Shown here in pieces: positions 35,190 through 43,328 of a stretch of 64,000 nucleotides of DNA. Both the position numbers and the translations under genes were made by a program. This stretch comes from Acidovorax facilis (lineage in GTDB: Bacteria; Pseudomonadota; Gammaproteobacteria; Burkholderiales; Burkholderiaceae_C): assembly GCF_023913775.1 (NCBI RefSeq), contig NZ_JAMXAX010000006.1:41830-105829 (forward strand), in the 5' to 3' direction. Position 1 is the stretch's first letter. Each line of letters opens with the position of its first letter. The notes below the pieces were generated by a model, which made no database searches, had not been told where the DNA came from, and saw only the letters and a list, made by a program, of their open reading frames with translations.

Positions 35190-35260
35190 GGGAATCTCCT
35201 AGAAGAAGACCAAGGGACGCCCGCCCGCCACCGGGGTTGGGAGCCCCTGGTGGGTTGAGG
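35190..35260 (-). promoter_or_regulatory. Hairpin leader
   Basis: A single longer stem CCACCGGGG (35228-35236)/CCCCTGGTGG (35244-35253), a variant of the leader family in which the two small hairpins are replaced by one. Confidence 0.5.
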
Positions 35261-35300
35261 TGAATGGCGCGGGATGCGCCGGGGATGAACAACGACCTGT

Positions 35301-35376
35301 GCGGCGAACCGCACCGTAGCCTTGGAGGTCGATGGCTACCTGGGCATGTTGCTGACCGAAGTCAGCGGGACATGGG
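35301..35376 (-). ncRNA. Structured intergenic repeat, copy 2 (UUCG loop)
   Basis: Stem GTAGCC (35316-35321)/GGCTAC (35334-35339) and stem GCTGAC (35351-35356)/GTCAGC (35361-35366). Read on the transcribed minus strand, the second loop is C-UUCG-G, a classic stable tetraloop. The spacer TGGGCATGTT and tail GGGACATGG match copy 1. Confidence 0.65.
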
Positions 35377-35488
35377 CTGAGCGTGCACCGGCTTCATCGA
35401 TCTGCCGACGGGGAATCCGCACTGCGGACTGGTCGGTTTCCAGAAGGCGAAAAAAAGGCCCCTGCGAACAGGGGCTGGGGCTTGAACA

Positions 35489-36202
35489 TCACTCCTCGAA
35501 GATCGGCAGACCTTCCAGGATCTGCGCGTCCGCATCGAGGATCAGGATGCGCACGTCGGCCTGCGCTGCCAGGTGCAGGACGTTGACCAGGCTCTCGGGC
35601 ATGGCCTTCTTGAGATGCTCCCGACGCAGGTCTTCGGCCGTGATGCCCTCGACATGGCCGAGGTTCTCGTCCGTCCAGGGCGTGGCGATCAGCTTGACCC
35701 CGATCGCCGGGCTGTACGGAATGCGGAACGCGACGAACAGAAACCGGGTCGGCGTGGCGATGTCGGCCAGCTCGGCCAGGTAGCGCCCGGCATCTTCGGT
35801 GATGTGGGCGGAACTGATCTCCCAGCAGCGGCTGTAGAAGCCGGTCTCGAATGTCAGGCGCCGGATGACTTCGCGTGCGGCCTCGTCGGAATAGGTGTCG
35901 CCGACATGGACAGGCTGGCCGAAGTCATCGCCGGCAACCGCATAGGTCACGGTTCGCACGATGCCCTCGGTCTGGCATTGATCCTCAAGTTCCTCGCTGA
36001 TCTCCTGGCCCTCGGTGATCAGGGCAAAGTCGTTGCACAAGATGCAGGGGAACTGTGCGACCTGATCGTCAGGCAGATGAGCCTGGCTGGAATGAAGCGG
36101 CCGCCAGACCGGTGGGCTGTCGTCCTCGGAGGTGATGCAAAGCGTGCGGACGATGCGCAGGTTCTGATAGCCGCGAACGAACGGATTCAATTGGATGGAC
36201 AT
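35489..36202 (-). CDS. DUF5983-like ICE protein
   Basis: A 237-residue protein (NPFVRGYQNLRIVRTLCIT at the start) with an alpha/beta look: FLFVAFRIPYSPAIGVKLIATPW and VRILILDADAQILEGLPIF near the end. I associate this pattern with DUF5983 proteins on conjugative elements (moderate confidence). Function unknown. The start at 36202 lies behind a two-hairpin leader; the 86 bases after its stop precede structured repeat copy 2. Confidence 0.65.
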   Translation of the reverse strand: MSIQLNPFVRGYQNLRIVRTLCITSEDDSPPVWRPLHSSQAHLPDDQVAQFPCILCNDFALITEGQEISEELEDQCQTEGIVRTVTYAVAGDDFGQPVHVGDTYSDEAAREVIRRLTFETGFYSRCWEISSAHITEDAGRYLAELADIATPTRFLFVAFRIPYSPAIGVKLIATPWTDENLGHVEGITAEDLRREHLKKAMPESLVNVLHLAAQADVRILILDADAQILEGLPIFEE

Positions 36203-36282
36203 GGGATTTCTCCAGCAGAGAATAGGCGGAGCTATCCCCTGCTGGGGATTAAGCCCCAGCGGGTGGATGAAGTGGTGGACGC
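36203..36282 (-). promoter_or_regulatory. Two-hairpin leader
   Basis: ATCCCC-TGCT-GGGGAT (36234-36249) and GCCCC-AGC-GGGT (36253-36264). The first hairpin resembles the TATCCCC palindromes found near 41.2, 43.2 and 44.6 kb but has a longer centre. Confidence 0.5.
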
Positions 36283-36972
36283 TCAGGCGGAGCGGTGGGA
36301 AGTGCTGCTTTCCAGCAGGCGTTCGGCGAGCCTCAGACGCAGGGATCTGCGGGTGGCGTCATCGCCGATACCGGCGAGCAGGCTGACGGTTTCGAGTGCG
36401 ATCCGGGCGGCCGCCTCGTCAAGATCGCCGACCTGAATCGCCTTGTGCAGGTCCTGCCCGAGTTCCAGGGCGCGGGTCGAGCTGCTGTAGACGGTGACGT
36501 CGCGGCTGATGAACATGCCGTTGCCGCCAAACTCGAAGAGACGCGGCCTGTCGCTGTGCCAGCATCCCTCGAACCGGATGGCTCGGAGGCCGTGTCCGTC
36601 GTCGAGGCATCTGGCGACGACAAACAGCGTGTCCAGTTCCGCGCCGTCCTCGAAGCGATGAGCCCTGAGAAGGTGATCCAGTTGCGGATCGCTCTCCGCG
36701 GAAAAGTGCTTCGCCAGCAGGCGTAGGTAGGACTGAATGCTGGGCTCTTCATCCTCGGGGAACGGCCGGCCGAGCTGGTAGGCCAGTTCGACCAGGTTGT
36801 CGCGGATGTCGTCCCATTGCGGATCGCTGCCTTCGGATGTCCGGGCGATGTACGTCTCTCCGTCGCCGGGATAGGTCTCGTCCAGATTGAACCCGCCGAA
36901 CAGCGCGGTGATGACCGGCGTGATCCGGTCGAGCACAAGAACGCCGGTGGCGTCGTAGTAGTTGTTGGACAT
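36283..36972 (-). CDS. ICE accessory protein, 229 residues, unknown
   Basis: An acidic protein starting MSNNYYDATGVLVLDRITPVI. It contains a mixed domain (LDTLFVVARCLDDGHGLRAIRFEGCW; RLFEFGGNGMFISRDVTVY) and a C-terminal helical tail ending in RLRLAERLLESS. No family recognised. ATG 36972 is used instead of the upstream frame because the latter crosses the leader. It continues the run of single-leader accessory genes. Confidence 0.65.
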   Translation of the reverse strand: MSNNYYDATGVLVLDRITPVITALFGGFNLDETYPGDGETYIARTSEGSDPQWDDIRDNLVELAYQLGRPFPEDEEPSIQSYLRLLAKHFSAESDPQLDHLLRAHRFEDGAELDTLFVVARCLDDGHGLRAIRFEGCWHSDRPRLFEFGGNGMFISRDVTVYSSSTRALELGQDLHKAIQVGDLDEAAARIALETVSLLAGIGDDATRRSLRLRLAERLLESSTSHRSA

Positions 36973-37096
36973 GGTGGCTCCTTGGTTGAAGAAACTGCGG
37001 AGCCGCGCCCTGGCGGACGTGGGGAGTCCGCAGAGTTGCGAAGCGAGGTATCGACGCCAGACAGGCATCGGTCCTCGGGATGACGGACGCAGCCGC

Positions 37097-37360
37097 TCAG
37101 CGGGCGGGCATGCCTGCTGGTGGTGTGTCCGATGGGGGATAGGTCACGGTCAGGAACTGCCTGCCGTTGTGGTCGCGGAAGCAGGTGCCGTCCGGTACGG
37201 CGACCCAGGTGATCCAGTCATGGACCTCCAGCGTCGTGCCGCGAACGAGTCGGGCTCTGAACCAGCGACCTGGCAGTTGACCGTCGCCGTAGAAGCCAGC
37301 GCTGGTGCGCGCCTGATACGCGTTGAGCCGCCGGACAGTTTGTCTGAGCGTCAGGGACAT
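37097..37360 (-). CDS. ICE accessory protein, 87 residues, unknown
   Basis: A small basic protein (MSLTLRQTVRRLNAYQARTSAG at the start) with likely beta strands GRWFRARLVRGTTLEVHDWITWV and RQFLTVTYPP. No family recognised. Start at ATG 37360. Its own hairpin leader lies immediately upstream, and 124 bases separate its stop from the next gene. Confidence 0.62.
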   Translation of the reverse strand: MSLTLRQTVRRLNAYQARTSAGFYGDGQLPGRWFRARLVRGTTLEVHDWITWVAVPDGTCFRDHNGRQFLTVTYPPSDTPPAGMPAR

Positions 37361-37459
37361 GTGCCACTCCTGAAATGAAAAGGAGGGACACGGCCCCGGC
37401 AGGGACGCGTGTCCCTCGTGGGGTTGGAGAAAAGGTGCGAGTTCGGCGGCGAGGCAGGC
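37361..37459 (-). promoter_or_regulatory. Hairpin leader
   Basis: Arms GGGACACG (37385-37392) and CGTGTCCC (37408-37415) enclose GCCCCGGCAGGGACG, followed by CGTGGGGTTGG, as in other leaders. Confidence 0.5.
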
Positions 37460-37852
37460 TCACCAGCCGTTGTAGTTGAGGACCAGGTCGGCGATAACCT
37501 TGCGCCGTTCCAGATCGAGGCCGCCGAGATCGGACAGGCCCTCGAAGCCGCAGCGCTTGAGCATCGCAGCACCCTCGCGGCTGTTGTAGAAGCTCACCAT
37601 GGCCGAGAGGAACATGCGCTGACCGGAACTCAGGACGCCCAGGGCATCGTTGACCATCAGCATGTTGGGGCGCAGGTCCCACTTGGTGGTGGCACGCTCC
37701 AATCCGGCCCGCGTCCCGTCGCCGAACCATTCGGCACCGGCGATTTCGGCGCCGCGCTTCCAGGCCTGGAAGAACGCGGCCGGAGCCTTGGTGAAATGCG
37801 CATCTTCCAGCGCGATCTGATCGAACACATCTTGAGGCAGGGACAAGCTCAT
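37460..37852 (-). CDS. ICE accessory protein, 130 residues, unknown
   Basis: A helical protein (MSLSLPQDVFDQIALEDAHFTK at the start, PAAFFQAWKRGAEIAGAEWFG, GQRMFLSAMVSFYNSREGAAML, and LERRKVIADLVLNYNGW at the end). No family recognised. ATG 37852 is chosen over an upstream in-frame codon because it has an AAGGAGATTCC site directly before it. It has no hairpin leader, unlike most neighbours; only 28 bases separate it from the next gene upstream. Confidence 0.65.
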   Translation of the reverse strand: MSLSLPQDVFDQIALEDAHFTKAPAAFFQAWKRGAEIAGAEWFGDGTRAGLERATTKWDLRPNMLMVNDALGVLSSGQRMFLSAMVSFYNSREGAAMLKRCGFEGLSDLGGLDLERRKVIADLVLNYNGW

Positions 37853-37880
37853 GAGGAATCTCCTTGGGCGGCAGGAAAAA

Positions 37881-38135
37881 TCACGGGTACGGGCGCTGCA
37901 TCCATGCACCTGTCACCAGGGCTGTGGCTGCGGCGTCGCGGCTGGGGAAGTACTCGAAGGACTCGCGGGAGCAAGGGCCGTCGTGGTCATCGAACGTGCC
38001 GATGTAGTAACCGGCAGCGCTGCGCAGAACCTGCAGAGGCAGGCGCTTGCCGGCAAAGGTCAGGGCCAGATAGCCGATGGATTCGGTTCGGGCCGCCAGT
38101 GCCGTGATGGGCGGTGAAGAGGAAGCAAGGGACAT
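37881..38135 (-). CDS. ICE accessory protein, 84 residues, unknown
   Basis: A small protein (MSLASSSPPITALAARTESIG) with beta strands YLALTFAGKRLPLQVL and AAGYYIGTFDDHDG and a helix DAAATALVTGAW. No family recognised. It is the promoter-proximal gene of the accessory run; its leader and structured repeat copy 3 lie upstream. An in-frame ATG at 38147 is an alternative start. Confidence 0.62.
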   Translation of the reverse strand: MSLASSSPPITALAARTESIGYLALTFAGKRLPLQVLRSAAGYYIGTFDDHDGPCSRESFEYFPSRDAAATALVTGAWMQRPYP

Positions 38136-38205
38136 GGAGCGCTCCATAGGGGAAATGGAAAGCGCCACATCCCGACGGGATGAAGGAACTTCCCGTGAGG
38201 TGGAT
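38136..38205 (-). promoter_or_regulatory. Hairpin leader
   Basis: ATCCC-GAC-GGGAT (38169-38181) followed by TTCCCGTGAGGTGG, the degenerate first member of the leader series. Confidence 0.45.
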
Positions 38206-38277
38206 CGAAGCATCGACGCCAGGTACTGGCGGCATCCGCGCAAGCGATGCGAAGCGGACTGGTTCGGTCGGAGCGGA

Positions 38278-38347
38278 GGATTCCGCGGCGCAGCCTTGAA
38301 GACCGGAGCTGCCAGGGCATGGCGCTGACGGAGTCAGCAACGCATGG
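38278..38347 (-). ncRNA. Structured intergenic repeat, copy 3 (covarying stem)
   Basis: Stem GCAGC (38290-38294)/GCTGC (38308-38312) replaces the GTAGC/GCTAC of copies 1 and 2, keeping the pairing by a compensatory change. The second stem GCTGAC (38324-38329)/GTCAGC (38333-38338) is unchanged, with a three-base loop. The compensatory change supports a real RNA structure. Confidence 0.62.
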
Positions 38348-39009
38348 GCTTAGCTTCGGAGAGCAGTGCGAGCCTGTCGTGCAACAAATCGAAGCTGCAC
38401 GGTTCCTGATTTCCCAGCGCTGGATAGGCCGTCGCCATGTAGCTGCGCACACGAAAATGCCCCGCAGTGCGGAGCCGGTTGTGAGGCAGGGAACAGAGGT
38501 TGTCGGCCGTGCGGCCGGCGTGTTTCAGGACAAGGAGAGACCAAGGTGCCGAAGGCTGGAGGCCTTCGGCTGGATGACAAAGGAGTGCCACCCGTGGGCT
38601 GCTACAGGCGTGGGGCCGTCGTCAAAGCCACCGCTGCACCAGCAATCGCACTCGACCGGTATCGTGGCTGGGGTCGATATCCTCTGGCACGCATCCGCGT
38701 ACAAAGGGCGCCCGTTGTTTCACCGGCGGGCACCGGCACCGAATACCGTCGACCCCGAAGAGTCTCCTGGCGGCTCGCGAGGCAAGGCGCCAGGAGACTC
38801 TTCGGGGTGAACGGAAGAACCGCGGATCAAGGGAATCGCGTGGGGCGCCATTCGCGGATCAACTGCCTTCTCGCCCTGCGGCCACAGGTGCCAGGCAGGA
38901 CGCGCACACCGTCGCAGAAGGGATCGCGTGCTGGGGATGCCCCGCAACGCGCGGGGCGTATGCCTCGCCACCGGGAGAGCGGCAGGCGCGGCAGACGTGT
39001 TTTCAGGCG
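38348..39009. other. Non-coding stretch between accessory run and topB
   Basis: About 660 bases without a supportable gene; the open frames present are unlike any protein and lie on both strands. It contains one striking feature, a perfect 21-bp inverted repeat (38752-38808). The rest shows nothing I recognise. Confidence 0.5.
38752..38808. repeat. Perfect 21-bp inverted repeat
   Basis: Arms 38752-38772 (starting ACCCCGAAGAGTC) and 38788-38808 are exact reverse complements around a 15-base loop. No T-run follows on either strand, so it is not an ordinary terminator. It could be a replication or transfer origin hairpin or the remnant of a small transposable element. Confidence 0.8.
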
Positions 39010-41025
39010 TCAGGACGCTTTGGGTGACGCGCGCCGCTTGCGCGGCGCCGGGCGTTTGCCCGTCGAAGATTCGACAGGCAGTGTGCCCTTGCAGTCCGGG
39101 TAGCGGCTGCACGACCAGAAGATGCCGCTCTTGCCGCTGCGCTGGCGCATCGGCGACGTGCACAACGGGCAGGTCGGCGCCGGCGGCAGCTTGAGGGACA
39201 AACTGGCGCCCCGGTACTGCTGGACCAACTGCGTGACCCAGGCCGACTGCTTCTCGATGAAGGTGTCCAGCGTCATCTGGCCGGCTTCGATCATGTCCAG
39301 CGCCTGTTCCCAGATTGCCGTCGTGCCCGGATCGGCAATCGCCGCCGGCACCGCGTCGATGAGAATGAATGCCGGGTCGGAAGCGCGCACGGCGCGGCCT
39401 TTCTTGACCAGGTAGCCGCGACCGATCAGACCGTTGATGATGTTGGAGCGCGTGGCTTCGGTGCCGATGCCTGTCGTTTCCTTGAGCTTCTGCTTCAGCC
39501 GTGGGTCGGTCACCAACTTGGCGACACCCTTCATGGCCTTGATCAGTTCGCCCTGGGTGTAGGGCTTGGGTGGCAAGGTCTTCAGCGCCTTCATCTCGAC
39601 TTGCTCGATGCCGCACGGCATGCCGCTGGTCAGCGGTGGCAGGATCTGACTGCGCTGCGCCGGCTCATCATCCGAACTCTCCGGTCCACCGTTGGTCAAC
39701 GCCAAGCGCCAGCCCAGCACGACCACCTGCTTGCCGGTCGCCTGCAGTGTCTGGCCGCCGCTGGTCAACACCGCTGTTGTCCGATCGAACTCATGGTGCG
39801 GCAGAAACTGCGCCAGGTAGTGGGTCCGGATCAGGCCGTAAACCGCCTGTTCCTTCTCCGACATGGCCGAGAGCCGGGTAGGCTCCAGCGTTGGGATGAT
39901 GCCGTGGTGAGCCGTCACCTTGTCATCGTTCCACGCGCGTGAACGTTGGCTGCGGTCCAACTTGTCGATCAACGGTCGCAGGCCGGGATCGGTGGTGAGC
40001 AAGGCATCGAGGACTGCCGGCACTTCGGCCAGCATGCTTTCGGGCAGGTAGCCCGAGTCGGAGCGTGGATAGGTCGTCGCCTTGTGCGTTTCGTACAGCG
40101 TCTGGGCGATGTCCAGCGTCTCCTGCACATCGAGGCCGAGCTGGCGCGAACACACTTCCTGCAAGGTGCCCAGGTCGAACGGCAACGGTGCGGCTTCCCG
40201 CACGCGCTCGGTCTCGACCGACACCACCAGGGCTTCGCGACCGGCGCGGATACGATCGGCTGCGTTCTGCGCCACCGGCTGCTGAAGGCAGCGTCCGGCC
40301 GCATCGGTGGTGCCATCGGGCGGCAGCCAATGGGCGCTGAAGGAGTGGCATGACTGAGCCAGCAAGACCTCGACCGTCCAGTACGGCACGGATACGAACC
40401 TGGCGATCTCACGGTCGCGGTCGACCACCAGGCGCAGCGTGGGGGTCTGCACGCGGCCGACCGACAACACGCCCGAGTAGCCGGCTTGACGCCCGAGCAC
40501 GGTGAACAGCCGGCTCAAGTTCATGCCGATCAGCCAGTCGGCACGCGAGCGCGCCAAGGCCGAGTAGTACAGCGGAAGCGTCTCGGTCGAAGGCTTCAAC
40601 GCGCTGAGTGCCTTGCGGATGGAGGCGTCGTTGAGCGCCGACAGCCACAGCCGCTGGATTGGGCCGCGGTAGCCACACAGGTCGAGGATTTCGCGGGCGA
40701 TCATTTCGCCTTCGCGGTCGGCATCGGTGGCGATCACCAGGTCGTTTGCCTGGCCGATGAGCTGTTTGACGATCTTGAACTGCGCGGCGGTCGCGGCCTT
40801 GGGCTCGACGCGCCAGCGCTCGGGAAGGATGGGCAGTTGCTCGATGGACCAGCGCTTGTACTGCTCGCCGTAGCCCTCGGGCGGAACCGCTTCGACCAAA
40901 TGACCGATGCACCAGGTCACGACGGTACCCGAACCGCTGTAGCAGCCGGAACCTCGCTGGCCGGCACCCAGCACGCGGGCGATGTCTTTGCCTTGCGAAG
41001 GCTTCTCGCACAGGAACACGCGCAT
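39010..41025 (-). CDS. topB: DNA topoisomerase III
   Basis: A 671-residue type IA topoisomerase, standard in this ICE class, presumably resolving replication or transfer intermediates. The Toprim motif DADREGEMIA (101-110) and catalytic Tyr319 in TTYPRSD are present, together with LSVGRVQTPTL (187-197). The C-terminus has a zinc finger (CPLC...SCSRYPDC) and a basic tail. The ATG at 41025 follows GGAGG; the longer open frame to 41553 has no homology. 280 bases upstream lies the SSB gene on the same strand, with a TATCCCC palindrome between. Confidence 0.93.
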   Translation of the reverse strand: MRVFLCEKPSQGKDIARVLGAGQRGSGCYSGSGTVVTWCIGHLVEAVPPEGYGEQYKRWSIEQLPILPERWRVEPKAATAAQFKIVKQLIGQANDLVIATDADREGEMIAREILDLCGYRGPIQRLWLSALNDASIRKALSALKPSTETLPLYYSALARSRADWLIGMNLSRLFTVLGRQAGYSGVLSVGRVQTPTLRLVVDRDREIARFVSVPYWTVEVLLAQSCHSFSAHWLPPDGTTDAAGRCLQQPVAQNAADRIRAGREALVVSVETERVREAAPLPFDLGTLQEVCSRQLGLDVQETLDIAQTLYETHKATTYPRSDSGYLPESMLAEVPAVLDALLTTDPGLRPLIDKLDRSQRSRAWNDDKVTAHHGIIPTLEPTRLSAMSEKEQAVYGLIRTHYLAQFLPHHEFDRTTAVLTSGGQTLQATGKQVVVLGWRLALTNGGPESSDDEPAQRSQILPPLTSGMPCGIEQVEMKALKTLPPKPYTQGELIKAMKGVAKLVTDPRLKQKLKETTGIGTEATRSNIINGLIGRGYLVKKGRAVRASDPAFILIDAVPAAIADPGTTAIWEQALDMIEAGQMTLDTFIEKQSAWVTQLVQQYRGASLSLKLPPAPTCPLCTSPMRQRSGKSGIFWSCSRYPDCKGTLPVESSTGKRPAPRKRRASPKAS

Positions 41026-41238
41026 GGAGCCTCCTCGGATACGTGCTGTTGATCGGATGGACGACAGCATGTCCGCGCAGTGAGAACTCGACAGCAAGGA
41101 AGCGGAACGGGATGGACACCGATTTGTGTGGACGACAGGAAAACGCCGCCCGCAGCGGTGTGGGCAGGTCGTTGCGGAAGGCGCTGCGGAAGCGTCGTGT
41201 CGGGAGGGCGACTGGAAGCCGATGGACGTCGATGACGC

Positions 41239-41253
41239 TATCCCCAGGGGATA
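41239..41253. promoter_or_regulatory. TATCCCC-A-GGGGATA palindrome upstream of topB
   Basis: A 15-bp near-perfect palindrome about 215 bases before the topB ATG. Closely similar palindromes occur at 43213-43229 and 44582-44596, so it may be an operator shared by ICE promoters. Confidence 0.5.
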
Positions 41254-41305
41254 ACTGGTGCATGGCGGGCGGTTGACGGTTGCTACAGCCGCCCTCGAAG
41301 GACAT

Positions 41306-41689
41306 CTATTGGCCGGCGGCCGGCTTGGTGCCGAGCACCACCGCCTCGACGCGATACGGCAGGATGCCCACACGCCTGGCCTCGATCTTGAACGTGACCC
41401 GTTCGTTCTCGTCGGCATCCTCCCACTCGTCGCGCACCGTGCGGCCATCGACCAGTACGCGCATGCCTTTCTGGTAGAGACTGGCCCAGTGCTCGGCATC
41501 GCGATGCCACAGTTCCACCGGCGCCCAGAAGCCGCCGCGGTCCTCGTATTCACCGTCCTTCTTCGGCACCGGGTTGTCGAAGTAGACGTTCAGGCGCAGC
41601 AGACGCCGCGGTTCGTCGTTGCCGTTGGTGAACTCGCGGTACTCGGGCGCAGAACCGATGTTGCCTTCGCCGCTGAAATGCGTGCTCAT
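41306..41689 (-). CDS. ssb: Single-stranded DNA-binding protein
   Basis: A 127-residue SSB of the ICE type, shorter than chromosomal SSB. The OB-fold pattern is visible: FSGEGNIGSAPEYREF, RRLLRLNVYFDN, GGFWAPVELWHRDAEHWASLYQKG and RVLVDGRTVRDEW. The acidic C-terminal tail of host SSB is missing. The start overlaps the DUF3158 stop by four bases, so the two are translationally coupled. In ICEclc the equivalent SSB is highly expressed in transfer-competent cells. Confidence 0.85.
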   Translation of the reverse strand: MSTHFSGEGNIGSAPEYREFTNGNDEPRRLLRLNVYFDNPVPKKDGEYEDRGGFWAPVELWHRDAEHWASLYQKGMRVLVDGRTVRDEWEDADENERVTFKIEARRVGILPYRVEAVVLGTKPAAGQ

Positions 41690-42237
41690 GGTGCCTCCTG
41701 TCGCGTGGTGGGTTGGATCGAAACACCGTGCCCGTGGTGGACACGGCGCAGGTAGACCGCCTCGGCTTGGGACATCTTGTCGGCGCATTCCAGGGCCTGG
41801 CGGGCAATGCTGTGAGTCAGGCTGATCTGCATGTTCAGCGCGATGCGCTGCAGCTCCATCGCGTAGAGATCGTCGACCAGGCGATCGGGCGTGGACGGGC
41901 TGGCGATGAGGTGCTGCCACAGCGTCACACCCATGCTGGACCGGTCGAGGTTGCGCCAGCGCAGGAAGGTCGTGCCTGCGCCAGTGGTCTGCTGAGCCAG
42001 TTGCGAGCCGAGCAGGTTGAAGGGGTAGGTGCGTGCCTGCGGCAGCACTCGTCTCATCGCCAGCGCGATCAAGTCGTCGCGCAGCGCCATGCATTGGCTG
42101 GCCCAGGCCTCCAGACTTCCCTTACCTTTAAAAGGCTTCAAAAGGCCTTTTAGGTAGGCGGCGTGTTCCAGTCGCTGGAAGTCGGGCTGTTCCAGCGGCA
42201 TGAAGTGTCGAGGCGCCGCGGAGGATTGCGCCGTCAT
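41686..42237 (-). CDS. DUF3158-family ICE protein
   Basis: A 183-residue helical protein (DFQRLEHAAYLKGLLKPFKGKG, NLLGSQLAQQTTGAGTTFLRWRNLD, LYAMELQRIALNMQISLTHSIA) matching DUF3158, always found between ssb and the TIGR03761 gene in this ICE class. Function unknown. It overlaps both neighbours by four bases. The run AAAGGCTTCAAAAGGCC in its coding region is unusually A/T-rich for this DNA. Confidence 0.82.
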   Translation of the reverse strand: MTAQSSAAPRHFMPLEQPDFQRLEHAAYLKGLLKPFKGKGSLEAWASQCMALRDDLIALAMRRVLPQARTYPFNLLGSQLAQQTTGAGTTFLRWRNLDRSSMGVTLWQHLIASPSTPDRLVDDLYAMELQRIALNMQISLTHSIARQALECADKMSQAEAVYLRRVHHGHGVSIQPTTRQEAP

Positions 42238-43091
42238 GCTGGTGCATCCCCATCGGTGGATTCGGTCGCCTTGGCGGACTTCCTCGACCTCTTGGGTTTG
42301 TCGGGCTTGGCGGTGTCCTCGTCCGTCGCAACGGCTTCGGCCTCGTCCGCGGTTTCCGCCGGTGTGCTGGCCCTGGCCTCGGCAGGTTCGCGCTGCATGG
42401 CGGTCAGTGGAGTGCGGCGCACCAAGGGCGGCGCGAAGCGCGAGCGGTGTGTGCCTTCGAGCACCTCCTGCGGCAGCGGCCCGTATTTCTCCAGTGCGGC
42501 ACGCGCCGCGGCGTTGTTCGCAGCGAAGTCATCGCGCTGGGTGCCGGAATAGCGGTACTGCTGGGCCAGCGAGAACAGGCTGCGCAAGGCGTGCGCGCCA
42601 TCGTTGAGCCAGCGTTCCAAGGTACTGCGGTCGATCAGCGCCGTGTGATGCGCCAGGATGAGCTTGCGGGCCAAGTCGTCGTAGTCGGCCAGCAGGTACA
42701 CCGCCATGAAGCCGAGCTGCGCATTGACGAACAGCGGCAGCTTCACCGGCTGCACGTTCATGTTCTCGCCCAGCGACAGCGCCGGCGGCACGTCGGCCAG
42801 GGCCTGATCCACCTGCTCGCGCAGGGTCTGCAGGCGGGTCTTGGTGTCGGCGAGCTTGTCTTCGATCCGCAACATCCACCAGTCCGAGTACGGGTCGTCC
42901 TGCTCGGCGCCGCGCTTCATCTTGTTCATCGCACTGATGAAGCCGTTGAGACCGATGATGCCGGGGCGCCCCTCGGTCGGCGCGCGGCCGTGCCAGATGC
43001 GCGAAGCGTGGTGCGTGTGCAGCGTCAGCGACATCGCGCTGCGCAGCGATCCGAGATTCAGTTGTAGGGGTTCTGTGCGTTCGTTGGCCAT
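42234..43091 (-). CDS. TIGR03761-family ICE protein (PFL_4669)
   Basis: A 285-residue cytosolic protein with the TIGR03761 pattern: LRSAMSLTLHTHHASRIWHGR, IIGLNGFISAMNKMKRGAEQDDPYSDWWMLRIED, and DLARKLILAHHTALIDRSTLERWLNDGAHALRSLF. The C-terminal ~70 residues are a charged, disordered tail. Function unknown; it is the first gene of the TIGR03761-DUF3158-ssb-topB set. A CTATCCCC palindrome lies about 120 bases before its start. Confidence 0.85.
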   Translation of the reverse strand: MANERTEPLQLNLGSLRSAMSLTLHTHHASRIWHGRAPTEGRPGIIGLNGFISAMNKMKRGAEQDDPYSDWWMLRIEDKLADTKTRLQTLREQVDQALADVPPALSLGENMNVQPVKLPLFVNAQLGFMAVYLLADYDDLARKLILAHHTALIDRSTLERWLNDGAHALRSLFSLAQQYRYSGTQRDDFAANNAAARAALEKYGPLPQEVLEGTHRSRFAPPLVRRTPLTAMQREPAEARASTPAETADEAEAVATDEDTAKPDKPKRSRKSAKATESTDGDAPA

Positions 43092-43212
43092 GGGAGCGAC
43101 TCGCGGTGAAGGGGCGAGTCGCCAGCATCGGCATCGGCCGGAAGGCTGTCAGTCAACAAACCGCAGCCCATGCGCGCCCGGTTTGTTCCGCACGGAAGGC
43201 TGTGTGTGCCGG

Positions 43213-43229
43213 CTATCCCCTGGGGATAG
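43213..43229. promoter_or_regulatory. CTATCCCC-T-GGGGATAG palindrome
   Basis: A perfect 17-bp palindrome in the region between the TIGR03761 gene and the divergent PLD-family gene, suitably placed to control either. Its last 15 bases (43215-43229) are repeated exactly at 44582-44596. Confidence 0.6.
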
Positions 43230-43328
43230 GTCTTGAGCGATCGATGCTTGATGTCGGGGCGTGAACCATGACAATGACTGGGGGCGCATCGCACCTGGGG
43301 TTGCTGCGTAGAACAACGAGGGGAAAAC

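Noticed and set aside
29525..38205. Regularly spaced short repeats read as a possible CRISPR array
   Set aside because: The repeated units are hairpin leaders separated by genes of differing length; no repeat-spacer array or cas gene is present.
38247..38810. Open frames of 187-298 codons in the 38.2-39.6 kb region
   Set aside because: They run through structured repeats and the 21-bp inverted repeat, on both strands, and have no recognisable protein features.
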